This document shows, piece by piece, positions 7,702-16,691 of a DNA stretch of 32,629 nt. The stretch lies in contig DWZA01000072.1 of the NCBI GenBank assembly GCA_019118365.1, positions 1 to 32,629 on the forward strand, read 5' to 3'. The position numbers and the translations under genes are program-made. The notes under the pieces are model-generated. The model had not been told where the DNA came from, ran no database searches, and saw only the letters and a list, made by a program, of their open reading frames with translations. The DNA comes from Candidatus Lachnoclostridium stercoravium (lineage in GTDB: Bacteria > Bacillota > Clostridia > Lachnospirales > Lachnospiraceae). Positions within the stretch are counted from its first letter, which is position 1, and the number at the start of each line of letters is the position of its first letter.

Positions 7702-9651
7702 ATGGAAGCTAAGATCCAAAGAATGAAAGAACTGATAAAGATATTGTCAGAAGCAGGGAAGGCCTATTACCAGGAGAGCCGGGAGATCATGAGCAATTAT
7801 GAATACGACCGCCTCTATGACGAGCTTCTTTCCCTGGAAAAAGAGACGAAGACCGTCCTTTCCGGCAGTCCCACCCAAAACGTAGGCTACGAAGTCTTAA
7901 GCGAACTGCCGAAGGAAGCCCATGAAAGGCCCATGCTTTCCCTGAATAAGACAAAAAGCGTGGAAGAGCTCCAGGAGTGGCTGGGAGATAAGAAGGGGCT
8001 GCTTTCCTGGAAGATGGACGGCCTCACCATCGTCCTCACTTATGAAAATGGTTCCCTGGCAAAAGCAGTCACCAGAGGAAACGGAGAGATCGGCGAAGTG
8101 ATCACCAGCAACGCCCGCGTATTTGCCAATATCCCTTTAAATATCAATTATAAAGGCCTGCTGATCTTAAGGGGCGAGGCGGTGATCAAATACTCTGATT
8201 TCAACAGGATCAACGAGGAGATCGAGGATGTTGATGCAAAATATAAAAACCCCAGGAATTTATGCAGCGGTTCGGTCCGCCAGCTGAACAGCCAGATCAC
8301 GGCCCAGAGAAACGTCCATTTTTTCGCCTTTTCCCTTGTGCAGGCGGATGGAGTCGATTTTAAAAATTCCAGAGAAGAGCAGTTTTTGTGGCTGAAAAGC
8401 CAGGGGTTTGATACGGTGGAATGGAAAGATGTGACAAGGGAGACCCTTCCTGCCGCGGTGGAAAGCTTTGCCGGGGCTATAGGGACGAACGACATTCCGT
8501 CCGACGGCTTGGTGCTTCTTTTTGACGACATTGCCTACGGGCAGTCCCTGGGCCGTACCGCGAAGTTTCCAAGAGATTCTATCGCATTTAAATGGGCCGA
8601 CGAGATCCAGGAGACTACGCTCTCCTATATTGAATGGAGCGCATCCAGGACAGGCCTGATCAATCCGGTGGCTGTCTTTGAACCGGTGGAACTGGAAGGG
8701 ACCACGGTCAGCCGGGCCAGCGTCCATAATATCAGCATTATGGAAGCGCTGGAGCTGGGAAAAGGCGACAGGATCACTGTATATAAGGCGAATATGATCA
8801 TTCCGCAGATCGCGGATAACCTTACAAGGAGCGGTGTGCGGGATATTCCTGAAGTCTGTCCGGTATGCGGCGGGGCCACTCAGATCCGCCAGATCAACGA
8901 TGTGAAATCCCTGTATTGCACCAATCCGGACTGCCAGGCGAAGAAGATCAAAAGCTTCACCCTGTTTGTAAGCAGGGATGCGTTAAATATTGACGGACTT
9001 TCTGAAGCTACGCTGGAAAAATTCATCAGCGCAGGATTTATCCATGAATTTGCGGATATTTTCCATCTTGACGATCATAAAGAAGAGATCGTAAATATGG
9101 ACGGTTTCGGAGAAAAATCCTACGACAACCTGACAGCCGCCGTAAAGAACGCCTCCCACACAACCCTTCCCAGGCTGATCTATGGGCTGGGGATCGCCGG
9201 GATCGGCCTTGCCAACGCAAAGGTGCTGTGCCGCCATTTTAAATACGATCTTGATAAAATGAGGACCGCAGGAAAAGAGGAACTGATGGAAGCAGACGGG
9301 ATCGGCGGCGTCCTGGCAGACGCATGGACGTTATTTTTTTCAAATGAAAAGAATAACGTTATGGTGGACCACCTTCTGAAAGAACTGACCTTTGAGAAAG
9401 AAGAAGAGGATGAGGACGGGACATTTGCAGGAAAGATATTTGTGATCACCGGCTCCCTGGAACACTTCTCCAACAGAAAAGAGCTTCAGGCGCTCATTGA
9501 ATCAAAGGGCGGAAAAGTCACCGGGTCGGTCACAGGCAAGACGTCTTACCTGATCAATAACGACGTAGCGTCGTCTTCTTCAAAGAATAAAAAAGCAAGA
9601 GAACTGGGGATACCGGTGATCTCGGAAGACGATTTTTTAAAAATGCTGTAG
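7702..9651 (+). CDS. ligA: NAD-dependent DNA ligase, divergent LigA
   Basis: LigA seals nicks in DNA using NAD+. The 649-residue protein keeps the full layout: a Ia-like N terminus (YEYDRLYDELLSLE), an adenylation domain with active lysine K104 in WKMDG, an OB fold, a Cys4 zinc finger (CPVCGG near residue 390 and CTNPDC about 20 residues later), helix-hairpin-helix repeats (LPRLIYGLGIAGIG), and a C-terminal BRCT domain from about residue 575. Several usually invariant positions differ: WKMDG instead of ELKIDG, RGNG instead of RGDG, and GEVIT instead of GEDVT. It may be an accessory paralogue of the main ligase. RBS CAGGAGAG precedes ATG 7702. metA follows after 18 bases. Confidence 0.9.
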   Translation: MEAKIQRMKELIKILSEAGKAYYQESREIMSNYEYDRLYDELLSLEKETKTVLSGSPTQNVGYEVLSELPKEAHERPMLSLNKTKSVEELQEWLGDKKGLLSWKMDGLTIVLTYENGSLAKAVTRGNGEIGEVITSNARVFANIPLNINYKGLLILRGEAVIKYSDFNRINEEIEDVDAKYKNPRNLCSGSVRQLNSQITAQRNVHFFAFSLVQADGVDFKNSREEQFLWLKSQGFDTVEWKDVTRETLPAAVESFAGAIGTNDIPSDGLVLLFDDIAYGQSLGRTAKFPRDSIAFKWADEIQETTLSYIEWSASRTGLINPVAVFEPVELEGTTVSRASVHNISIMEALELGKGDRITVYKANMIIPQIADNLTRSGVRDIPEVCPVCGGATQIRQINDVKSLYCTNPDCQAKKIKSFTLFVSRDALNIDGLSEATLEKFISAGFIHEFADIFHLDDHKEEIVNMDGFGEKSYDNLTAAVKNASHTTLPRLIYGLGIAGIGLANAKVLCRHFKYDLDKMRTAGKEELMEADGIGGVLADAWTLFFSNEKNNVMVDHLLKELTFEKEEEDEDGTFAGKIFVITGSLEHFSNRKELQALIESKGGKVTGSVTGKTSYLINNDVASSSSKNKKARELGIPVISEDDFLKML

Positions 9652-9669
9652 AAAAAGAGGGATTAAGGA

Positions 9670-10584
9670 ATGCCGATTAAAGTGCAGAACGGGCTGCCGG
9701 CGAAGACGGCCCTGGAAAATGAAAATATATTTGTTATGGACGAGGCAAGAGCGCTGAGCCAGGATATCCGTCCCCTGGAGATCGTGATCTTAAATCTGAT
9801 GCCGCTAAAGGAGGATACGGAGCTGCAGCTTTTACGGGTAATGTCCAATACGCCCCTGCAGGTAAACTGCACCTTCCTCATGGTTTCCAGCCATGTGGCG
9901 AAGAACACGTCCGCCAGCCACTTAAACCAGTTCTATATCTATTTTGACGATATCAAAAGAAAAAAGTTCGACGGGATGATCATTACCGGCGCTCCAGTGG
10001 AAAACCTGCCATATGAAGAGGTCCACTACTGGGAAGAACTGACCCGGATCATGGAATGGAGCAAGACCCACGTGACGTCTACCCTCCACCTTTGCTGGGG
10101 CGCTCAGGCGGGCCTGTACTATCATTACGGCATCCCCAAATATGAGAGGAAGGAAAAACTGTCCGGAGTTTACTGCCACCGCCTGCTGCACAGAAAGGAG
10201 CCGCTGGTACGCTGTATGGACGACTATTTTTACTGCCCCCATTCCCGGTATACGGAAGTGCGGAAAGAGGATGTGTTAAAGCATCCGGAGCTGGTGCTGC
10301 TGGCAGAGTCGGATGAGGCTGGAGTATTTCTTGTTATGAGCAGGGACGGCAGGCAGGTCTTCATCCAGGGCCATCCGGAATACGACAGGATGACGCTGGC
10401 CAACGAATACCAGAGGGACCTGCAGAAGGGCCTGAATCCGAAACTGCCCTGCAATTACTATGAAAATAACGATCCGTTTTCCGAGCCGATCTTAAGCTGG
10501 CGCAATACGTCGGGCACGATCTACTGCAACTGGCTGAATTATTATGTATATCAGGTAACGCCGTACATATTAGAGGAAAGCTGA
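9670..10584 (+). CDS. metA: MetA, homoserine O-acyltransferase (predicted acetyl-CoA type)
   Basis: This enzyme acylates homoserine in the first committed step of methionine synthesis. At 304 residues it has standard MetA length. The nucleophile is C142 in TLHLCWGAQAGLYY; the catalytic His/Glu pair is in IQGHPEYD. Residue 111 is Glu (GAPVEN). In characterised MetA enzymes Glu111 goes with acetyl-CoA, while Gly at that site goes with succinyl-CoA, so this is probably a homoserine O-acetyltransferase despite the usual succinyltransferase label. AAGGA lies close before ATG 9670. No SAM riboswitch or T-box is seen in the 18-base gap after ligA, so it is likely expressed with the upstream genes. 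Confidence 0.94.
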   Translation: MPIKVQNGLPAKTALENENIFVMDEARALSQDIRPLEIVILNLMPLKEDTELQLLRVMSNTPLQVNCTFLMVSSHVAKNTSASHLNQFYIYFDDIKRKKFDGMIITGAPVENLPYEEVHYWEELTRIMEWSKTHVTSTLHLCWGAQAGLYYHYGIPKYERKEKLSGVYCHRLLHRKEPLVRCMDDYFYCPHSRYTEVRKEDVLKHPELVLLAESDEAGVFLVMSRDGRQVFIQGHPEYDRMTLANEYQRDLQKGLNPKLPCNYYENNDPFSEPILSWRNTSGTIYCNWLNYYVYQVTPYILEES

Positions 10585-10597
10585 GGAAATACGGGGG

Positions 10598-10644
10598 AAA
10601 AATATCCAGAAAGGAGCAGCGTCTTCTGTTCTGGATATTTTTTT
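10598..10644. terminator. Bidirectional terminator between metA and lysR
   Basis: A perfect 14-base-pair stem AAAAATATCCAGAA (10598-10611) / TTCTGGATATTTTT (10629-10642) carries T-runs on both strands. It sits between the convergent metA and LysR genes and can serve both. Confidence 0.85.
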
Positions 10645-10681
10645 CAGGGTATCATAACGCAGACGGCGTCCTGCTGCGCAC

Positions 10682-11626
10682 TTACGGCGCTTTGGGAGCC
10701 GGAAAATAAAGATTCTTTATGGCATCTTCTTTTACCATTTCTATGAACTGTTCCAGGATCCGGTTTAACCGGTATCCTTTCGGATATATCACGCCAAAAT
10801 AAAAACGGGGCAGGCCAGGCATATAGAACCAGGCAAGATCTGTATAATTATGTACGCAGGACTGGGGGATGATAGTGCCGCAGATCCCGGAGGATGCCAG
10901 CTGCTCTAAAAAACCGTTTAAGCTGGATTCGATCATCACATGGAGTTCTACTCCTTCTTTCTGGAAAAGCGGATCGATCAGCTGACGGCGCATCGTCGAT
11001 TTTTCAAGAGATACGGCAAAGAAATCATCTTTCACGTCTTTCAGGTCGATCACAGAAACAGGCGAGGGGGAAACGGGAAGTTCTCTGGCCAGAGGATGGC
11101 TGCGGGGAAGTCCGAGAAGAAGGTTCTCTGAACTTATGGGAAGATAGGAAACTTCATCAGAAGGACCATCCGGGCTGCCGGACAGGACAAAAGACATATC
11201 AAATTCGCCGGACGCGGTTTTTTCCAGCATCTCTGATACGCGCAGAAGCTGGCTGCACTGTAGGCGCACGCCGGGATATATCTCGTGAAAACGGGGATAG
11301 ACTCTGGCGAAGACATCGCTGCCATGATCTACTGCCAGACCGATATGATAGATGCCTGAGACGCCTTCTTCAATATCCTGCAGCTGGGAAAGCGCTGATT
11401 GGCGCAAAGCCAGGAACTGCCTGGCGGTTTCCAGGAAAATGCGGCCTGCGGCAGTTGGGAACAGCTGCTTTTTTGTACGTATGAATAATGTGGTGTTCAA
11501 CTCTTCTTCAAGCTTTAAAAGCTGCTGGCTGATCGCGGAAGGCGTGATGAAAAGCCTTTTGGAAGCTTCCGTCATATTCTTATATTTATCGATCGCCACA
11601 ATATACTCCATCTGTTTCAGATCCAT
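10682..11626 (-). CDS. LysR-family transcriptional regulator of the TRAP operon
   Basis: A 314-residue LysR-type protein. The N-terminal winged helix-turn-helix (MDLKQMEYIVAIDKYKNMTEASKRLFITPSAISQQLLKLEEELNTTLF) is followed by a linker helix and a periplasmic-binding-like effector domain from about residue 90. It is divergent from the TRAP-transporter operon, the classical arrangement for a LysR activator of its neighbour, so the co-inducer is probably the transported substrate or a derivative. A dyad resembling a LysR box lies in the shared region (11789-11811). RBS AGGGAGAG precedes ATG 11626. Substrate identity cannot be read from the sequence. Confidence 0.92.
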   Translation of the reverse strand: MDLKQMEYIVAIDKYKNMTEASKRLFITPSAISQQLLKLEEELNTTLFIRTKKQLFPTAAGRIFLETARQFLALRQSALSQLQDIEEGVSGIYHIGLAVDHGSDVFARVYPRFHEIYPGVRLQCSQLLRVSEMLEKTASGEFDMSFVLSGSPDGPSDEVSYLPISSENLLLGLPRSHPLARELPVSPSPVSVIDLKDVKDDFFAVSLEKSTMRRQLIDPLFQKEGVELHVMIESSLNGFLEQLASSGICGTIIPQSCVHNYTDLAWFYMPGLPRFYFGVIYPKGYRLNRILEQFIEMVKEDAIKNLYFPAPKAP

Positions 11627-11911
11627 AGCGCTCTCCCTTTCTGTTTTTATCTTTAAGTTTTTCTAAATAAAATCTAAAATTTGTTTAACTTTACTTTTTA
11701 TTATACTATATTTATAATCGAAAGCAAGAGGAATAAAGACAAAATTATGAGTTATGAATAAAAAAATATTAAATAACTCCGATTTTAAGTTAAATTTACC
11801 GGTGATTTAACGAGATATTCCGAAAATAATATGTGCAATTTAAAAGCTGGCTTTGATGCTTCGCAGTGTCCGCTGCGGCGGAAAATCATTTTACCAAGGG
11901 AGGGTAAAAAA
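11627..11911. promoter_or_regulatory. Divergent control region, LysR gene / TRAP operon
   Basis: This 285-base A/T-rich stretch contains no gene. On the minus strand a consensus TATAAT (11700-11705) with a weak TTGCTT 16 bases upstream could drive lysR. On the plus strand TAATAT (11827-11832) is a candidate -10 box without a recognisable -35 box, as expected for an activator-dependent promoter. The dyad at 11789-11811 lies just upstream of it. Confidence 0.55.
11789..11811. promoter_or_regulatory. Dyad resembling a LysR-type operator
   Basis: GTTAAAT (11789-11795) and ATTTAAC (11805-11811) form a perfect 7-base inverted repeat with a 9-base spacer. It is centred about 30 bases before the candidate -10 box of the TRAP operon. 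The size and T...A symmetry fit LysR recognition sites; the assignment is inferred. Confidence 0.5.
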
Positions 11912-12409
11912 ATGTCTGTTTTGAAATTTTTAGAAAAAAATTTCGAATTAATATTGCTGGCGATCATGCTGGCAGTATTTACAGCGATGATGTTCCTCAA
12001 CGTAGTGCTCCGCTATACTATGGGCTCTGCTGTCGTATGGGGAGACGAGCTGTGCAGGTATTGCCTTGTGGCTTCCACCTTCTTAAGCATACCGATCTGG
12101 ATCAGGAGAAGGTCCGGGATCCGGGTAGACGCGATCATTTCCCTTCTTCCAGGCGGGATCCAGAAGGCGCTTGATCTTGTGGTCCATATCCTGCTTCTGA
12201 TCACGTTCGGATATCTGTTTTTTGTCTGTATCTCAGTATACCAGACGATTGAAGAATCCGGTCAGGTAAGCGCCGCAATGCGTATGCCTACCTCGTGGCT
12301 GTATATGATCGTGGCGTTTGGATTCTTATTATCCATTATCCGCATTCTTCAGGTGATCGTGATCATGGCAAGGGAATGCAGACAAGCAGGAAGGAGTGAA
12401 AAAGACTGA
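11912..12409 (+). CDS. TRAP transporter small permease (DctQ-type)
   Basis: A 165-residue membrane protein with four hydrophobic segments (about residues 13-35, 48-68, 86-106, 125-148), the DctQ topology. It is the small membrane subunit that joins the large permease in a sodium-driven tripartite carboxylate transporter. Motifs such as VVWGDELCRYCLV, and MPTSWLYMIVAFGF before the last helix, fit the family. ATG 11912 follows AAGGGAGGG by seven bases; a longer in-frame reading from 11831 lacks such a site. The stop overlaps the large-permease start by one base, so the subunits are translationally coupled. Confidence 0.9.
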   Translation: MSVLKFLEKNFELILLAIMLAVFTAMMFLNVVLRYTMGSAVVWGDELCRYCLVASTFLSIPIWIRRRSGIRVDAIISLLPGGIQKALDLVVHILLLITFGYLFFVCISVYQTIEESGQVSAAMRMPTSWLYMIVAFGFLLSIIRILQVIVIMARECRQAGRSEKD

Positions 12410-13710
12410 TGGCTATTGGAATATTTTTACTGATATTTGCAGTGTTTCTGATCATCGGGTTTCCCATGGCGGCAATATTTTCTACCATGTCGTTCCTGCC
12501 GTCGCTGATCGATCCGTCTTTCAGCTATGATACGGCCGCGGCGATCAAGAGTATGGTAAACGGTATGGACAGCTATACGCTGCTGGCGGTCCCGCTGTTT
12601 ATGCTGTCAGGCATGATCATGGCGGAAGGAGGGATTTCCGAGAAACTCTTCAGCTTTTTCGGATATTTTATCGGAAATAAAAAAGCGGGCTTTCCCTGCT
12701 GCGTGATCGTTACCTGTATGTTTTACGCCGCCATATCCGGTTCGTCGCCGGCTACGGTTTCTGCAGTTGGCGCCATGACTATACCGTTTTTGATCAAGAT
12801 GGGATATGACAATATATTCTCAACAGCGATCGTTACTGTTGCAGGCGGCCTTGGAGTTATCATTCCGCCAAGCCTTTCCTTTATCGTATATTCTTCCGCT
12901 TCCCAGACGTCTCCGGGAGATCTTTTCATTGCTGGTATCATTCCGGGGATCCTCATCGGCGTATGTCTGATGATCTATGCGTACATTTATTGCAGCCGCC
13001 ATGGAGAAGACAGGGAAAAACTGGAGGCAAGCTATGAAGAACTTCACAGGACTGGCTTCTGGAAGCTTTTAAAAGAAAGTATCTGGGCCCTTTTGACGCC
13101 GATCATTATCCTGGGAAGTATTTACGGAGGGATCGCTTCTCCTACAGAAGCGGCGGTTATCTCAGTTATCTATTCCCTGGTGATCTCATTGTTCGTATAC
13201 CGGACGATCCGGATCCGGGATCTTGGAAAAGTATTTATGGCAGGCGCCGATACATATGTCAATATCCTGTTTATCATTTCCGCAGCTACGGCTTTCGGAC
13301 GCTGCATGACCATGCTGCGTTATCCTCAGGATATCAGTACAGCCGTGCTGGAAACGGTTCACGGAAAATTTGCCGTGCTGCTGGTCATCACCGTGATCAT
13401 GCTTGTATGCGGTATGATACTGGACAATATTCCCAATATTATGATCCTTACCCCAATACTTCTGCCGATCGCCAAGGCAGTGGGAGTGGATCCGGTCCAT
13501 TTCGGCATTATCATGACAGTCAACCTGGCGATCGGTATGGTTACGCCGCCTATGGGCATTAACCTTTACGTGGCCAGCGGCATGACGAAGATACCGGTAT
13601 TGAAACTTGCAAAGGCCTGCGTGCCGTTCCTTATAGCGTTTTTGATCGCGTTGCTGGCGATCACATATATTCCGCAGATCTCCCTGCTTCTGCCGTCTCT
13701 GGTGAACTGA
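12409..13710 (+). CDS. TRAP transporter large permease (DctM-type)
   Basis: The 433-residue transport subunit of the TRAP system. It is almost wholly hydrophobic, with roughly a dozen membrane spans. Family marks include AVPLFMLSGMIMAEGGI, FYAAISGSSPATVSAVGAMTIPF, and GMVTPPMGINLYVASGM near the C terminus. It begins at ATG 12409 in a TGATG overlap with the small permease and is followed 39 bases later by the binding-protein gene. Substrate choice comes from the binding protein, so nothing more specific can be read here. Confidence 0.94.
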   Translation: MAIGIFLLIFAVFLIIGFPMAAIFSTMSFLPSLIDPSFSYDTAAAIKSMVNGMDSYTLLAVPLFMLSGMIMAEGGISEKLFSFFGYFIGNKKAGFPCCVIVTCMFYAAISGSSPATVSAVGAMTIPFLIKMGYDNIFSTAIVTVAGGLGVIIPPSLSFIVYSSASQTSPGDLFIAGIIPGILIGVCLMIYAYIYCSRHGEDREKLEASYEELHRTGFWKLLKESIWALLTPIIILGSIYGGIASPTEAAVISVIYSLVISLFVYRTIRIRDLGKVFMAGADTYVNILFIISAATAFGRCMTMLRYPQDISTAVLETVHGKFAVLLVITVIMLVCGMILDNIPNIMILTPILLPIAKAVGVDPVHFGIIMTVNLAIGMVTPPMGINLYVASGMTKIPVLKLAKACVPFLIAFLIALLAITYIPQISLLLPSLVN

Positions 13711-13749
13711 CGGGAGATCGTGAAAAGATGAAAGAGGAGGAAAATCATA

Positions 13750-14844
13750 ATGAAAAGAAAATCAACGATCATTTTATCTGGACTTCTTGCGTTTAGCATG
13801 GCGTTTTCTATGACGGCCTGCGGTTCGGGAAACAGCGCGTCCGAGACGACAGCGGCGGCTCCTGCAGAAGCTTCTGCCGACGGCGGTGCAGGTTCCGGAG
13901 AGGCTTCTGGCATTGCAGAAGAATACCATTGGACAGCGGCGATGACCGTAGCGGAAACAACCGTTAACTATAAGATCGTGGAAAAATTTAAAGAGCTGAT
14001 CGAAGACCGTTCCGGCGGCAAGATCACCATCGATATGTATACCGGCGGTCAGCTGGGCGGAGATAACGAGATGTTTACCAGCTGCCGCGACGGCTCTATC
14101 GATATCATCACTTCCATGAGCAGCGGTCTGGTAGATTTCGTTCCGGAGGAAGCGGTATTTGACCTGCCGAACCTGTTTCCGGATATTGAGACGATGCGCG
14201 CGGTGCTGCAGGGAGATTTCATGACTACAATGAATGAATACAACAAGGCGGGAGGCTTTATGGTCCTGGGATATTCTGATGCCGGTTTCCGTCAGCTCTC
14301 CTCCAATAAAGCAGTCCGCACAATAGACGATTTTTCAGGGCTGAAGCTGCGTACTATGAATAACAAGTACCATATGGCGTACTGGGAAGCCCTTGGGGCA
14401 AGCCCGCTGCCGATGGACTTTAACGAGGTCTATATGGGCCTGAGCCAGAATACCATTGACGGCCAGGAAAATCCGTACATGAATATTGTTGGAAATTCTT
14501 TCCAGGAAGTACAGGATTATATTGTGGAAACAAACCACCTTGGACATATCATTTTTGTGGCTATGAACAATGATCTTTACGAAAGCCTGCCGGAAAATGT
14601 CCGCACATTGGTAGATGAGTGCATGGCAGAAGCGATCGAATATGGAAACAGTGAAGCGGATGCTTCTATTGAAGCAGATAAGCAGACCTGTATCGATGCG
14701 GGATGCGAGATCATCACCCTTTCAGCAGATGACCTTGCAACAATGCAGGAAAAGGCAGCCGGGGTATATGATATGGTAAGAGCTGACCTTGGCGACGAAC
14801 TGGTAGATGAAGTGCTGGCCGCAGTAGAAGCAGCGAAAGAATGA
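13750..14844 (+). CDS. TRAP transporter substrate-binding lipoprotein (DctP-type)
   Basis: A 364-residue extracytoplasmic receptor that delivers substrate to the TRAP permeases. Residues 1-24 form a lipoprotein signal with lipobox MTAC (Cys24), followed by a Ser/Ala/Glu/Gly-rich tether to about residue 55. The mature domain has the DctP pattern, including GLKLRTMNN with the carboxylate-binding arginine region and FNEVYMGLSQNTIDGQENP, where substrate carboxylates are normally held. Conserved carboxylate-binding features suggest an organic acid. RBS AGAGGAGG precedes ATG 13750. The stop overlaps the amidohydrolase start by four bases. Confidence 0.93.
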   Translation: MKRKSTIILSGLLAFSMAFSMTACGSGNSASETTAAAPAEASADGGAGSGEASGIAEEYHWTAAMTVAETTVNYKIVEKFKELIEDRSGGKITIDMYTGGQLGGDNEMFTSCRDGSIDIITSMSSGLVDFVPEEAVFDLPNLFPDIETMRAVLQGDFMTTMNEYNKAGGFMVLGYSDAGFRQLSSNKAVRTIDDFSGLKLRTMNNKYHMAYWEALGASPLPMDFNEVYMGLSQNTIDGQENPYMNIVGNSFQEVQDYIVETNHLGHIIFVAMNNDLYESLPENVRTLVDECMAEAIEYGNSEADASIEADKQTCIDAGCEIITLSADDLATMQEKAAGVYDMVRADLGDELVDEVLAAVEAAKE

Positions 14845-15980
14845 TGGCTATGAATGATATTAAGATTTCCAATGCTATGGTGCTGGATCCGCTGGCGGGA
14901 ACCTTCCAGAAAGGAGAAGTGGCGGTGGAGGGCCAGGTGATGGCTGCCGAACCTTCAAAAGAAGCCAGACTGTGCATCGATGGAACAGACTGTATCGTCA
15001 CGCCGGGCCTGATCGATATCCACCTTCATCTTTTCTCCTACGTATCGGCGGGCAGCGTGAAGGCGGATCTGGCCTGTCTGCCTTATGGGGTTACTACTGC
15101 GGTAGACGCAGGAACCAGCGGGGCGCCGTCTTATCCGCTTTTCCATGAAACAGAGGTGAGACGTTCTGTTACCAGAGTAATGGCTTATCTGAACATTGCC
15201 TCTGCCGGGCTTTTAAGCAGCGTATGTACGGAGGATACGAAGCCGGAACATATAGAAAGGGAACTGATCCAAAATCTTTTCCGGCAGTACAGGGGAGAAC
15301 TGGTGGCCCTGAAACTTCGAAATTCTCTTGGAATTGTAGAGAAAGGAAATGAAACTCCCCTCCGTATGATGACAGAACTGGGAGAACAGCTGGGAGTTCC
15401 GGCGGTAGCCCATATGACGGATCCGGCTATTTCCTGTGAAAAGGCTGCAAAGATACTAAGGCCGGGAGATGTATTCTGCCATATGTACCAGGCGGAAGGC
15501 GATACGATCCTGGATGAAAATGGAAAAGTAAAACAGGGGATTTTGGAGGCAAGGAGGCGAGGCGTGCTTTTTGACGCCTGCAACGGAAACGCCAATTTCT
15601 CATTCCGAGTGGCAGAGGCGGCCATAAAGCAGGGATTCCTTCCGGATCTGATCGGTTCAGACCTTACGCCTATGTCTTTCCACAGGCCTCACGTATACGA
15701 TCTGCCCAGATTGCTGTCGAAATATCTGATGTTTGGAATGTCTGTCAGAGATGTGCTGGAACGGGTGACTCTGGCGCCTGCAAGATTTTTGAAGATGGAA
15801 CGTTCGCTGGCGACCCTGGCTCCGGGAACGCCTGCGGATATAGCGATATTCCGGATGGAAGAAAAGCCGGTGGCCTTTACAGACCGTTACGGCGAAGTGA
15901 GATATTATGATAAAGCGCTGGTCCCGCAGATGACGATCAAAAACGGAGCGATCGTCTGGGCCCAGACAGGATTTAATTAA
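14841..15980 (+). CDS. COG3964-type amidohydrolase/deacylase
   Basis: A 379-residue amidohydrolase-superfamily metalloenzyme. The HxH pair is in GLIDIHLHLFSY (near residue 57). A candidate bridging lysine lies in VALKLRNS (near 157), further metal histidines in AHMTDP and CHMYQAE (near 190 and 213), and the catalytic aspartate in GSDLTPMSFHRPH (near 274). The pattern fits COG3964, which includes Atu3266 and Oant2987 (acetyl-mandelate ester hydrolysis) and EF0837-type proteins. As the last gene of the TRAP operon it probably cleaves an acyl or ester group from the imported acid. The start overlaps dctP by four bases; ATGs at 14841, 14844 and 14850 are all possible because no strong ribosome site is visible. 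Confidence 0.82.
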   Translation: MMAMNDIKISNAMVLDPLAGTFQKGEVAVEGQVMAAEPSKEARLCIDGTDCIVTPGLIDIHLHLFSYVSAGSVKADLACLPYGVTTAVDAGTSGAPSYPLFHETEVRRSVTRVMAYLNIASAGLLSSVCTEDTKPEHIERELIQNLFRQYRGELVALKLRNSLGIVEKGNETPLRMMTELGEQLGVPAVAHMTDPAISCEKAAKILRPGDVFCHMYQAEGDTILDENGKVKQGILEARRRGVLFDACNGNANFSFRVAEAAIKQGFLPDLIGSDLTPMSFHRPHVYDLPRLLSKYLMFGMSVRDVLERVTLAPARFLKMERSLATLAPGTPADIAIFRMEEKPVAFTDRYGEVRYYDKALVPQMTIKNGAIVWAQTGFN

Positions 15981-16052
15981 AGGTTGTAACAGGCCGGGAC
16001 TTAACATGTTTCCCCCGTTTCGGACTGATACAATATAGTTGCCAGGATGAAT

Positions 16053-16101
16053 GAAAATGCTGATGAAGACTATATCAAATAGTTTCCTCATCAGCATTTT
16101 C
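16053..16101. terminator. Possible terminator between convergent TRAP and XRE units
   Basis: Perfect 14-base arms GAAAATGCTGATGA (16053-16066) and TCATCAGCATTTTC (16088-16101) flank a 21-base loop. On the plus strand TTTTT follows five bases later. The XRE stop codon lies inside the loop, so the right arm is also coding on the minus strand. It could stop the TRAP operon; the long loop and offset T-run lower confidence. Confidence 0.45.
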
Positions 16102-16677
16102 CATGTTTTTATTCTTATACTCAGAAGTGGAGACGATGATAAACTGGACTTCGTCGTCGCTGCGGTTTTCCCAGCGGTGGCCGATCTCGTTAGGATAGTA
16201 CAGGGTGTCTCCCTCGTGAAGTTCATAGAAGGGCCGTCCTTCCAGTTCAAAAAACAGGGTTCCCTTTAGGATAAAAACAAATTCCTCACCGTCGTGATAG
16301 TAAAAAGCGCCGGAATCTGTATGAGGCGGCATATAGACCATTCCTCCCCACATATCGCTGTCCCCTCGCGTAATAAGAGATTCGCGGATCTCTTTTCCAG
16401 AAGAAACGTTCCTGGTAAAGGACGGACGCTGGTCTTTGCGGATCAGGTTGATCCGGTCGTCGCTCTCCTCCACAAACAGGGCGGAAATAGGAAATCCCAG
16501 ATTTTCACAGAGGGAATAAATGCTGACCAGATTGGGTGATGTCTTTCCGGTCTCGATCTGGCTGATGGTTCCGGCGGCTACTCCGGAGCGGACGGAAAGG
16601 TCGCGGATGGAAAGGCCAAGGCTGATCCGCTGGTCTTTGAGAAGACGGCCGATCCGTAAAAGATTCAGTTGTGCCAT
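16075..16677 (-). CDS. XRE-family regulator with C-terminal cupin domain
   Basis: A 200-residue regulator. The N-terminal XRE helix-turn-helix (RIGRLLKDQRISLGLSIRDLSVRSGVAAGTISQIETGKTSPN; residues 7-50) is joined to a C-terminal cupin_2 effector domain containing HDGEEFVFILKG and LHEGDTLYYPNEIGHRWEN, the two cupin motifs with their usual His/Glu residues. It diverges from the BMP/ABC/deaminase operon, and an almost identical palindrome sits in both promoters, so autoregulation and control of the operon are likely. The effector may be a purine or purine product, by context only. RBS AGGAGGG precedes ATG 16677. Its leader of about 200 bases contains the second folded repeat. Confidence 0.92.
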   Translation of the reverse strand: MAQLNLLRIGRLLKDQRISLGLSIRDLSVRSGVAAGTISQIETGKTSPNLVSIYSLCENLGFPISALFVEESDDRINLIRKDQRPSFTRNVSSGKEIRESLITRGDSDMWGGMVYMPPHTDSGAFYYHDGEEFVFILKGTLFFELEGRPFYELHEGDTLYYPNEIGHRWENRSDDEVQFIIVSTSEYKNKNMENADEETI

Positions 16678-16691
16678 TGTGTTGATCCCTC

